DNA of 64,000 nt from assembly GCF_900142965.1 (NCBI RefSeq), contig NZ_FRCQ01000002.1, positions 62,001 to 126,000 of the forward strand, read 5' to 3'. Position 1 is the stretch's first letter. Every line of letters starts with the position of its first letter. Shown here one piece after another: positions 58,018 to 64,000 of the stretch. The DNA is from Rhizobacter sp. OV335 (GTDB lineage Bacteria > Pseudomonadota > Gammaproteobacteria > Burkholderiales > Burkholderiaceae_C). Position numbers and translations under genes: made by a program. The notes beneath the pieces are model-generated. The model had not been told where the DNA came from, did no database searches, and worked only from the letters and a program-made list of their open reading frames with translations.

Positions 58018-58611
58018 TCAGGGTGAGGCGGGCGACGATGCCGGTGCAGCCGGGTGCGGCGCCGCGCCCTGCCGGCGGCGGATCTCGGCGATCAGCTCGT
58101 CGTACTGCTTGCCGGTCTCCGACTTGATCAGCGACGGCCCGATGCCCGGCGGCACCCAGCGGTTCGGCACGTATTCGCCGTGGAACGCGATCAGCGTGTG
58201 CCCTCCCTCCTGCGCGGTGAGGCGGGTGGTGGCCTCGTAGCTCTTGAAGTCGCCGCTGATCAGGTGCGAGCGGATCTCCTGCGGCGCGACCAGCTCGACC
58301 GAGCGCACGCTGTGGAACGCGAAGTGCAGCAGGCCGTGGCGCGCCTCGCCGGATTGCTCGACCTGCAGCGCGTTGTTGTCATGGCCGATCACCGCGCTGC
58401 TCTTCAGGTTGGAGACGAAGCCCGCCATGTGCTCGTAGTCGGTCAGCACCGCCCACACCTGCTCGCGCTCGGCGGCGACGCTTGCGGTGACGTCGAGCAC
58501 CACCTTGCCGTCCTGCAGCGCGACCTGCACGTCGACCGGCTGCGCGTGTGCCGATGGGCACAGCAGCGACATCAGCAAGGCGGTGGACGCGAGGGCGCAG
58601 CGGACGTTCAT
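58018..58611 (-). CDS. SRPBCC/START-like exported protein
   Basis: A 197-residue protein with a signal peptide (about 1-24, ALASTALLMSLLCPSAHA) and a polyketide-cyclase/START-like fold: VDVTASVAAEREQVWAVLTDYEHMAGFVSNLKSS at the domain start and FAFHSVRSVELVAPQEIRSHLISGDFKSYE. It probably binds a hydrophobic ligand in the periplasm. A Pro/Ala tail closes the protein. MNVRCALAS at 58611 is chosen as it begins directly at the signal peptide. Divergent from the GST gene with 62 bases between. Confidence 0.82.
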   Translation of the reverse strand: MNVRCALASTALLMSLLCPSAHAQPVDVQVALQDGKVVLDVTASVAAEREQVWAVLTDYEHMAGFVSNLKSSAVIGHDNNALQVEQSGEARHGLLHFAFHSVRSVELVAPQEIRSHLISGDFKSYEATTRLTAQEGGHTLIAFHGEYVPNRWVPPGIGPSLIKSETGKQYDELIAEIRRRQGAAPHPAAPASSPASP

Positions 58612-58673
58612 CCGCGCGATGCTAAGACAGCCGGCCGTCCGCTGCACTGCGATTGTTTTGCCTACACTGCCGC

Positions 58674-59378
58674 ATGGTCGCCACCCCGCTGAAGCTGTTC
58701 ATCGCCAACAAGAACTACTCGTCCTGGTCGCTGCGCCCGTGGGTGCTGATGCGCACGCTGGCGATCCCGTTCGACGAGCAACTGGTGCCGTTCGGCGCCG
58801 GTTCGCAGGCGGAGGTCTTCGGCAGCTTCTCGCCCTCGGGCAAGGTGCCCTGCCTGGTCGACGGCGAGACGGTGGTGTGGGATTCGCTGGCGATCATCGA
58901 GTACCTGGCCGAGGCGCATCCGCAGGCCTGGCCGGCCGACCGCGGCGCACGGGCGTGGGCGCGTTGCGCGGCCGCCGAGATGCACTCCGGCTTCTTCAAC
59001 GTGCGCAACCTGTGCTCGATGAACTGCGGCGTGCGCGTGCGGATCGACCCTTGGCCGCCAGCGCTGCAGGCCGAATGGCACCGGCTGTCGGCCTTGTGGG
59101 ACGAAGGCCTCGCCCGCTTCGGCGGGCCGTTCCTCGCGGGCTCGCAGTTCACCGCCGTGGATGCCTTCTTCGCGCCGCTGGCGTTCCGGGCGCAGACCTA
59201 TTCGCCCGCGCTGTCGGCGCGTTCGAACGATTACCTCGCGCGCCTGCGGGCCTTGCCGGCGATGCAGGCGTGGTACGCCGACGCGCTGGCCGAGCCGTGG
59301 CGCCACGAAGGCCATGAGGAAGAAGTCCGCGCCGCCGGCACCCTGCTGCAGGACCTGCGCACAAGTGCCGCCCGGTAG
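58674..59378 (+). CDS. Glutathione S-transferase family protein
   Basis: A 234-residue cytosolic GST. The thioredoxin-fold N-domain (about 5-80) has LFIANKNYSSWSLRPWVLMRTL, with Ser residues near the expected catalytic position, SGKVPCLVDGETVVWDSLAIIEYLAE containing the cis-Pro and the glutathione-binding (D/E)S pair. The C-terminal helical domain follows (FTAVDAFFAPLAFR, the N-cap box region). Detoxification or maleylpyruvate-isomerase-like function cannot be distinguished. ATG 58674 is preceded by TACACT (58662-58667), a probable -10, implying a short leader. Confidence 0.9.
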   Translation: MVATPLKLFIANKNYSSWSLRPWVLMRTLAIPFDEQLVPFGAGSQAEVFGSFSPSGKVPCLVDGETVVWDSLAIIEYLAEAHPQAWPADRGARAWARCAAAEMHSGFFNVRNLCSMNCGVRVRIDPWPPALQAEWHRLSALWDEGLARFGGPFLAGSQFTAVDAFFAPLAFRAQTYSPALSARSNDYLARLRALPAMQAWYADALAEPWRHEGHEEEVRAAGTLLQDLRTSAAR

Positions 59379-59384
59379 CGGGCG

Positions 59385-59816
59385 CTAGTGCCGCTGCCCG
59401 GCCGCGATGGCCGGAAACTCCCCCGCATAGCGCTCGATCCATTCCGTCGCGGCCTCCTCGGCCGTGAGCTGCCGCCCCTCGACGCGGCCGACCGACTGGC
59501 GGTAGTCCTCGATGTGGCACACCTGCTCGACCATGCGCGCGAGGAACGCGACCTCGGCATCGAGGAAGGTCACGCCCACTTCATAGCCGGCGATCTCGCT
59601 CGGCTCGCACCAGGCCACGCGGGCATCGGCCTCGAAGGCCGGCTGCACATACGGGATGCAGATGTGCACATGCGCGCCCGGCGCCACCGCGCGGTCGACA
59701 TGCACCGCCAGGCCGCCCGCGCTGATGTCGTGCGCATGCGCCGCGGCCGCCCCGTGCATGCTGCCGGTGCCGATCTCGACCGGCAAGTCAACGGGGTGGC
59801 GGATGAACTGTCTCAT
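59385..59816 (-). CDS. PilZ-domain protein (predicted c-di-GMP binding)
   Basis: A 143-residue protein with an N-terminal PilZ domain: RQFIRHPVDLPVEIG carries the RxxxR-like element (Arg5-His-Pro, with RHPVDLP) and DISAGGLAVHV provides the (D/N)xSxxG motif. These bind cyclic di-GMP in known members. The C-terminal part (about 100-143) is helical and Glu-rich. It probably links second-messenger level to motility or surface traits. The start at 59816 gives the PilZ N-terminus; a longer frame exists upstream but has composition of a shadow frame. Confidence 0.85.
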   Translation of the reverse strand: MRQFIRHPVDLPVEIGTGSMHGAAAAHAHDISAGGLAVHVDRAVAPGAHVHICIPYVQPAFEADARVAWCEPSEIAGYEVGVTFLDAEVAFLARMVEQVCHIEDYRQSVGRVEGRQLTAEEAATEWIERYAGEFPAIAAGQRH

Positions 59817-59889
59817 GGTGTCGACGCAGTATTCGCGATCTCCGCCTGCCGCGCCAATAACCCGTTTGAAGGGGGGGTGTCGGCTTGAT

Positions 59890-61401
59890 TTATCCCGCTT
59901 GTGCGCCAGGTCGGCCCGCCTCGACGCTGTAGCGCGCCGCAGTACGGATCGTCGCGCGCGGATCGTTGGCATCGCTGACGACGCGCAGCGAGGCTTCGAG
60001 CCGCTGCGGGTTCAGCCGGAAGCTCATGTAGCCGCGTTCCTCGCTGCGGGCGTAGCGGATGTGCGGGTTCAGCGGCAGTGCCGCGTCGAGGCGAGCCTGC
60101 GCCATGCCGTGGCTGGTGATCGAGGTGCCGCAGAACTCGGTGGCCAGCGGTGCCTCGTCGCCGGGGCGGCGCTTCAGGTCGGCCACGTAGTTGCAGTGCA
60201 CGTCGCCGCTCAGCACCACCGGGTTGGCGGCGCGCCGCTCGGCCAGCGTGTCCAGCAAGCGTTCGCGCGCGACCGGGTAGCCAGCCCAGCCGTCGGTCCA
60301 GAAGCGGCCTTCCTGGGTCCAGGTGAACGGCGCCATCAGCGTCTGCTGCGCGAGCAGGTTCCAGCGTGCGTCGTTGCGGGTGAGACCCTCGTTCAGCCAC
60401 TGCTCCTGCACCGCGCCGAGCAGCGTGCGCCCGGGCGCCATCAGCTCGGGGCAGGCGGCGAGGTCGACGGTCGACGAGCCACCGCGGCCCGGCTTCTGGC
60501 AGGCCTGGTGGTCGCGGTACTGACGGTCGTCGAGCACATGGAAGCGTGCGAGAGCCCCCCAGTCGAAGCGGTCGAACACCTGCGCGTTCGCGCGCACCGG
60601 CCGTGACGACAGCGGCACCGGCATGTGCTCCCACCAGGCCTGGTAGGCGGCGGCGCGGCGATCGAGGAAGTTCGGCGCGAGGTCCTGCCCCTGGTCGTTC
60701 GCGTAGTCGTTCGCGACCTCGTGGTCGTCCCAGGTCGCGATCCATGGCGCCGCGGCATGGATGCGCTGCAGGTCGGCATCGCCCTTGTACTGCGCATAGC
60801 GGGCCCGGTACTGCGCGAGCGTCTTCGCCTCGCCGCTGCCTTCGTGCAGGCGCACGCTGCCCGCCACCGGTCCGTACTCGTAGATGTAGTCGCCGAGGAA
60901 GACGACCAGGTCGGGCGCCTCGTCGGCCAGGTGGCGCCACGCGGCGAAGTGGCCGTGGTCCCAGCGCTGGCACGATGCGATCGCGAAGGCCAGCGATTCG
61001 TTCGCGCCGGCCGGCGGCGCGGTGCGGGTGCGGCCGGTCGCGCTGCGCGCGCCGAGCGCGGTGAAGCGGTAGAAGTAGGCGCGCGACGGTGCCAGCTCGC
61101 GCGGCTGCGCATGCACGCTGTGGCCCCAGGCGGCTTCGGCGGTCTCGGTGCCGCGGGCGACGACCTGCGTGAAGGCTTCATCGCGCGCCAGCTCCCACTG
61201 CACCGGCACGCGCGGCGGCAGGTCGTCGCCGATCAAGCGCGTCCACAGCACCACGCTGTCGGCGCGTGGCGAACCGGAGGCGATGCCGAGGGTGAAGCGA
61301 TCGATGTCGGCGGCGCGCGCGTTGCGCACGAACAGCGGCGCGCTGGCGCTGGCCGCGGCCCATTGCAGCAGGCGGCGGCGGTCGAAGGAAGAGGGGGTCA
61401 T
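59890..61401 (-). CDS. phoD: PhoD-type alkaline phosphatase/phosphodiesterase
   Basis: A 503-residue exported calcium/iron-type phosphatase. A twin-arginine-like signal RRRLLQWAAASASA (about 8-21) ends near ARAAD. The PhoD N-domain contains FTLGIASGSPRADSVVLWTRL, and the metallophosphatase core has the FAIASCQRWDHGHFAAWRHL, LGDYIYEYG, WDDHEVANDYAND and SGDVHCNYVADL motifs supplying metal ligands. It releases phosphate from esters and diesters in the periplasm. No pho box was recognised. A run of seven G at 59871-59877 lies just after its stop. Confidence 0.92.
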   Translation of the reverse strand: MTPSSFDRRRLLQWAAASASAPLFVRNARAADIDRFTLGIASGSPRADSVVLWTRLIGDDLPPRVPVQWELARDEAFTQVVARGTETAEAAWGHSVHAQPRELAPSRAYFYRFTALGARSATGRTRTAPPAGANESLAFAIASCQRWDHGHFAAWRHLADEAPDLVVFLGDYIYEYGPVAGSVRLHEGSGEAKTLAQYRARYAQYKGDADLQRIHAAAPWIATWDDHEVANDYANDQGQDLAPNFLDRRAAAYQAWWEHMPVPLSSRPVRANAQVFDRFDWGALARFHVLDDRQYRDHQACQKPGRGGSSTVDLAACPELMAPGRTLLGAVQEQWLNEGLTRNDARWNLLAQQTLMAPFTWTQEGRFWTDGWAGYPVARERLLDTLAERRAANPVVLSGDVHCNYVADLKRRPGDEAPLATEFCGTSITSHGMAQARLDAALPLNPHIRYARSEERGYMSFRLNPQRLEASLRVVSDANDPRATIRTAARYSVEAGRPGAQAG

Positions 61402-61525
61402 CGGATGAAAAGGAAAGAATCGGTCGACGGGAGGCTTGCGTTTGTTCTATCACAGTCGAGCGCCGCCACCGCGCGGGTCGCTCGCCTATGATCGATGCGA
61501 CTCCCCTTCCGAAGCCGTCCCCCCC

Positions 61526-63601
61526 GTGTCCTCCTCCCCCGACTCCGCCTCCACGCTGAACAACGCCCAGATGGAGGCCGTGCAGCACCTGTCCGGTCCG
61601 TGTCTCGTGCTGGCCGGCGCCGGCTCGGGCAAGACGCGGGTCATCACGCACAAGATCGCGCGGCTGCTGCAGGCCGGCTATGCGCCGGGCCAGATCGCCG
61701 CGATCACCTTCACCAACAAGGCCGCGCAGGAAATGCGCGAGCGCGCCAAGTCGCTGATCGGTGCGCGCGCCGCAAAGCACCTGGTGGTCAGCACCTTTCA
61801 CTCGCTGGGCGTGCGCATCCTGCGCGCCGAGGGCGCGCGGCTCGGGCTGAAGGAGAAGTTCAGCATCCTCGACAGCGACGACGTGCTCGGCATCCTGAAG
61901 GATGCCGGCGGCACCACCGACATCGCGATGGCGCGCCGCTGGCAGTGGACCATCAGCCTGTGGAAGAACGAAGGCCTGGGCAGCGATGACGTGAAGCCAG
62001 AGACCGACGACGACGTGGTCGCGCAGAAGGTGATGAAGCGCTATGAAGAGCGGCTCGCGGCCTACCAGGCGGTCGATTTCGACGACCTGATCGGCATGCC
62101 GTACCGGCTGCTGAAGCGCGACGAAGAAGCCCGCGCCACCTGGCAGAACACGCTGCGCTACGTGCTGGTCGACGAATACCAGGACACCAACGCGATCCAG
62201 TACGAGCTGCTGAAGAGCATCGTCGGCGAGCGCGGCATGTTCACCGCGGTGGGCGACGACGACCAGAGCATCTACGGCTGGCGCGGCGCCACCATCGAGA
62301 ACCTGCGCCGCCTGCCGCAGGAGTACGCCGACCTGAAGGTGATCCCGCTGGAGCAGAACTATCGTTCCACCGGCTACATCCTGCGCGCCGCCAATGCGGT
62401 GATCGGCAACAACCCGAAGCTGTTCGAGAAGAAGCTGTGGAGCGCGTTCGGCGACGGCGAGCCGGTGCAGCTGGTCGAGTGCGACAACGAGGAGCACGAG
62501 GCCGAGCGCGCGGTCGCGCGCATCCAGGCGATCCGGGCGAACGGCGCGGCCGACGGCGTGCAGTTCAAGGATTTCGCGATCCTGTACCGCGCCAACCACC
62601 TGGCGCGGGTGTTCGAGAAGGCGCTTCGCAAGGCCGAGCTGCCGTACAAGGTGTCGGGCGGCCAGAGCTTCTTCGACCGCGCCGAGATCCGCGACCTGTG
62701 CGCCTGGCTGCGCCTGCTCGTCAACAACGACGATGACCCGGCCTTCCTGCGCGCGGTGACCACGCCCAAGCGCGGCATCGGGCACCAGACGCTGGGCAGC
62801 CTCGGCGAGTTCGCCGGCAAGTGGAAGACCAGCCTGTACGAGGCGCTGTTCGCCGAGAGCCTGGGCGCCGCGATCAACGCGCGCGCGATCGGCTCGCTGC
62901 ACGAGTTCGGCCGCTACGTCAGCGACTTCGAGTACCGCGCCCGCCACACCACCGGCGCCGAGGATGCGAAGGCGCTGCTGATGGGCTGGCTGAAGGACAT
63001 CGACTACGAGAAGCACCTGTACGACGGCGAGGACAGCGAGAAGCTCGCCGCATCGCGCTGGTCGAACGTGATCGACTTCATCGACTGGATCGCCAAGCGC
63101 TGCGGCGGCGAGATCGAGAACGACGGCGGCATGAGCATCGAGACCGAGCGCACCAGCGTGCTCGACGTCGCGCAGACCATCTCGGTGATCATGAGCCTGG
63201 CCGAGCGCGGCGAGGAGCAGGACGTCATCACGCTGTCGACGCTGCATGCGTCCAAGGGCCTCGAGTGGCCGCACGTCGTGCTGGTCGGCGTCAACGAAGG
63301 GCTGCTGCCGTTCCGCAGCGACGACGAGGAGATGACGCCGCAGCGGCTCGAGGAAGAACGCCGGCTGATGTACGTCGGCATCACGCGGGCGCGCACGACG
63401 CTGGCGGTGAGCACGCTGCGCCGGCGCAAGCGCGGCCGCGATTTCGTGCAGGGCATCCCGAGCCGCTTCATCGCCGAGATGAAGCTGGACGAGGCCGGCC
63501 CGAAGGAAGACCCGCGCGAGAAGCTGAAGGCGCTGCGGGCCGCGGCGCTGGCGCGGGCCGAACTGGCCAAGGCCGCGGCACCGGCAGCGGGGGCGGAATG
63601 A
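61526..63601 (+). CDS. rep: ATP-dependent DNA helicase Rep (UvrD family)
   Basis: A 691-residue SF1A 3'-5' helicase that helps forks pass protein blocks. Walker A AGAGSGKT at residues 30-37, FTNKAAQEMRERA, VDEYQDTN, VGDDDQSIYGWRGA, LEQNYRST, STLHASKGLEWPHV and YVGITRAR are the UvrD-family motifs; overall length matches Rep more than UvrD or PcrA, and the C-terminus lacks UvrD's Tudor tail. GTG 61526 gives a Comamonadaceae-like N-terminus; ATG 61571 would cut the Q motif. Its stop overlaps the next ATG. Confidence 0.92.
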   Translation: MSSSPDSASTLNNAQMEAVQHLSGPCLVLAGAGSGKTRVITHKIARLLQAGYAPGQIAAITFTNKAAQEMRERAKSLIGARAAKHLVVSTFHSLGVRILRAEGARLGLKEKFSILDSDDVLGILKDAGGTTDIAMARRWQWTISLWKNEGLGSDDVKPETDDDVVAQKVMKRYEERLAAYQAVDFDDLIGMPYRLLKRDEEARATWQNTLRYVLVDEYQDTNAIQYELLKSIVGERGMFTAVGDDDQSIYGWRGATIENLRRLPQEYADLKVIPLEQNYRSTGYILRAANAVIGNNPKLFEKKLWSAFGDGEPVQLVECDNEEHEAERAVARIQAIRANGAADGVQFKDFAILYRANHLARVFEKALRKAELPYKVSGGQSFFDRAEIRDLCAWLRLLVNNDDDPAFLRAVTTPKRGIGHQTLGSLGEFAGKWKTSLYEALFAESLGAAINARAIGSLHEFGRYVSDFEYRARHTTGAEDAKALLMGWLKDIDYEKHLYDGEDSEKLAASRWSNVIDFIDWIAKRCGGEIENDGGMSIETERTSVLDVAQTISVIMSLAERGEEQDVITLSTLHASKGLEWPHVVLVGVNEGLLPFRSDDEEMTPQRLEEERRLMYVGITRARTTLAVSTLRRRKRGRDFVQGIPSRFIAEMKLDEAGPKEDPREKLKALRAAALARAELAKAAAPAAGAE

Positions 63602-64000
63602 AGCCGATCGCCTGGGCCGTGATCATCGTCGCGAGCGCGGCGCTGGCCATCGCGTCGGGCGACGGCTGGATCGCGGCGCGCTGGCTGTTCGTGTTCAAGC
63701 CGCTGACCACGGTGTTGATCATCGCGTTCGCATGGCCGCGTGGGGCCGACCTGCCGGCGCGACAACGCTGGGTGCGGGTCGGCTTGCTGCTGTCGCTGGC
63801 CGGCGACGTGGCGCTGCTGTGGCCGGTGCAGGGTTTCCTGCCGGGGCTGGTGGCCTTCCTGCTGGCGCACTTGGCGTACATCGCCGCGTTCACGCGCGGC
63901 GTGCGCTTCGGGGCCTGGCCGGTGGCGTTCGCCGCGTATGCGCTCGTGGCCGGCACGATCCTCGCGTTGCTGTGGCACGGCGTGCCGCCGCCCTTGCGCG
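63598..64000 (+). CDS. YhhN-family lysoplasmalogenase-like membrane protein (3' truncated by window)
   Basis: The ATG overlaps the rep stop (ATGA) and 134 codons are visible before the window ends. Translation gives hydrophobic helices with KPLTTVLIIAFAW, LLLSLAGDVALLWP and FLLAHLAYIAAFTRG, the motif order of the YhhN/TMEM86 family, whose eukaryotic members hydrolyse lysoplasmalogen vinyl ethers. Bacterial function is not established. About one third of the protein is missing. Confidence 0.85.
   Translation, partial: MKPIAWAVIIVASAALAIASGDGWIAARWLFVFKPLTTVLIIAFAWPRGADLPARQRWVRVGLLLSLAGDVALLWPVQGFLPGLVAFLLAHLAYIAAFTRGVRFGAWPVAFAAYALVAGTILALLWHGVPPPLR

Noticed and set aside
59871-59877. G7 tract as a phase-variation switch
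   Set aside because: It lies between genes, after the phoD stop and before PilZ, and not in a coding frame or between promoter hexamers; such runs are expected in GC-rich DNA.

Overview
The window is a GC-rich, gene-dense bacterial chromosome segment. Gene content and synteny (rsmB-DUF4390-ntrY, the nine-gene atp operon, hemE next to priA, cysK-creBC, lemA-M48) point to a betaproteobacterium of the order Burkholderiales, probably in the Rubrivivax/Leptothrix/Methylibium/Piscinibacter neighbourhood. This is inferred from protein resemblance; no 16S gene is present. Proximity to the replication origin is plausible, because atp genes and hemE/priA often lie there in this order, but no oriC is seen.

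Layout. 1-3498: end of an oligopeptide/dipeptide ABC importer operon (dppBCDF-like). 3554-5568: proA and queC. 5526-7024: an ArsR-type regulator and a TauE/SafE permease, opposite strand. 7175-12634: lipoprotein 5'-nucleotidase, Sel1-repeat protein, LemA and an M48 membrane protease. 12618-13783: BLUF photoreceptor plus folE. 13861-18834: rsmB, DUF4390, NtrY-like kinase and an NtrX-like regulator lacking its AAA+ domain, followed by tRNA-Phe and a terminator. 19021-22446: two tandem HipBA toxin-antitoxin-type modules with AT-rich, repeat-bearing control regions. 22680-26966: DUF805, DsbA-like, YCII-VOC, cytochrome b561 and GNAT genes. 26986-31297: aldolase, aldose epimerase, SMP-30 lactonase and glpD, a sugar/polyol catabolic cluster. 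31390-38528: atpIBEFHAGDC. 38604-40012: DUF3617 and a Rossmann-fold protein.

39963-44711 (minus strand) is the most unusual locus. It holds a VIT/VWA protein with a PEP-CTERM tail, an exosortase, an EpsI-like partner and a GT51 peptidoglycan glycosyltransferase-like protein with a novel N-terminal region. The genes are tightly packed and look like a dedicated one-substrate exosortase system. Downstream in coordinate terms lie about 600 bases of nested inverted repeats.

45308-49498: creC and creB behind cysK on the minus strand (creC seems to lack a canonical start codon), then hemE. 49499-49878 is a gene-free stretch with DnaA-box-like sites ahead of priA. 52006-56916: an unidentified lower-GC gene, rubredoxin-reductase-like flavoprotein, MtfA-like peptidase, DinB-like protein, a 26-residue ORF coupled to catalase, and katA. 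57012-64000: AEC transporter, SRPBCC protein, GST, PilZ, PhoD-type phosphatase, Rep helicase and the start of a YhhN lysoplasmalogenase. No CRISPR array, prophage, integrase or insertion sequence was recognised.
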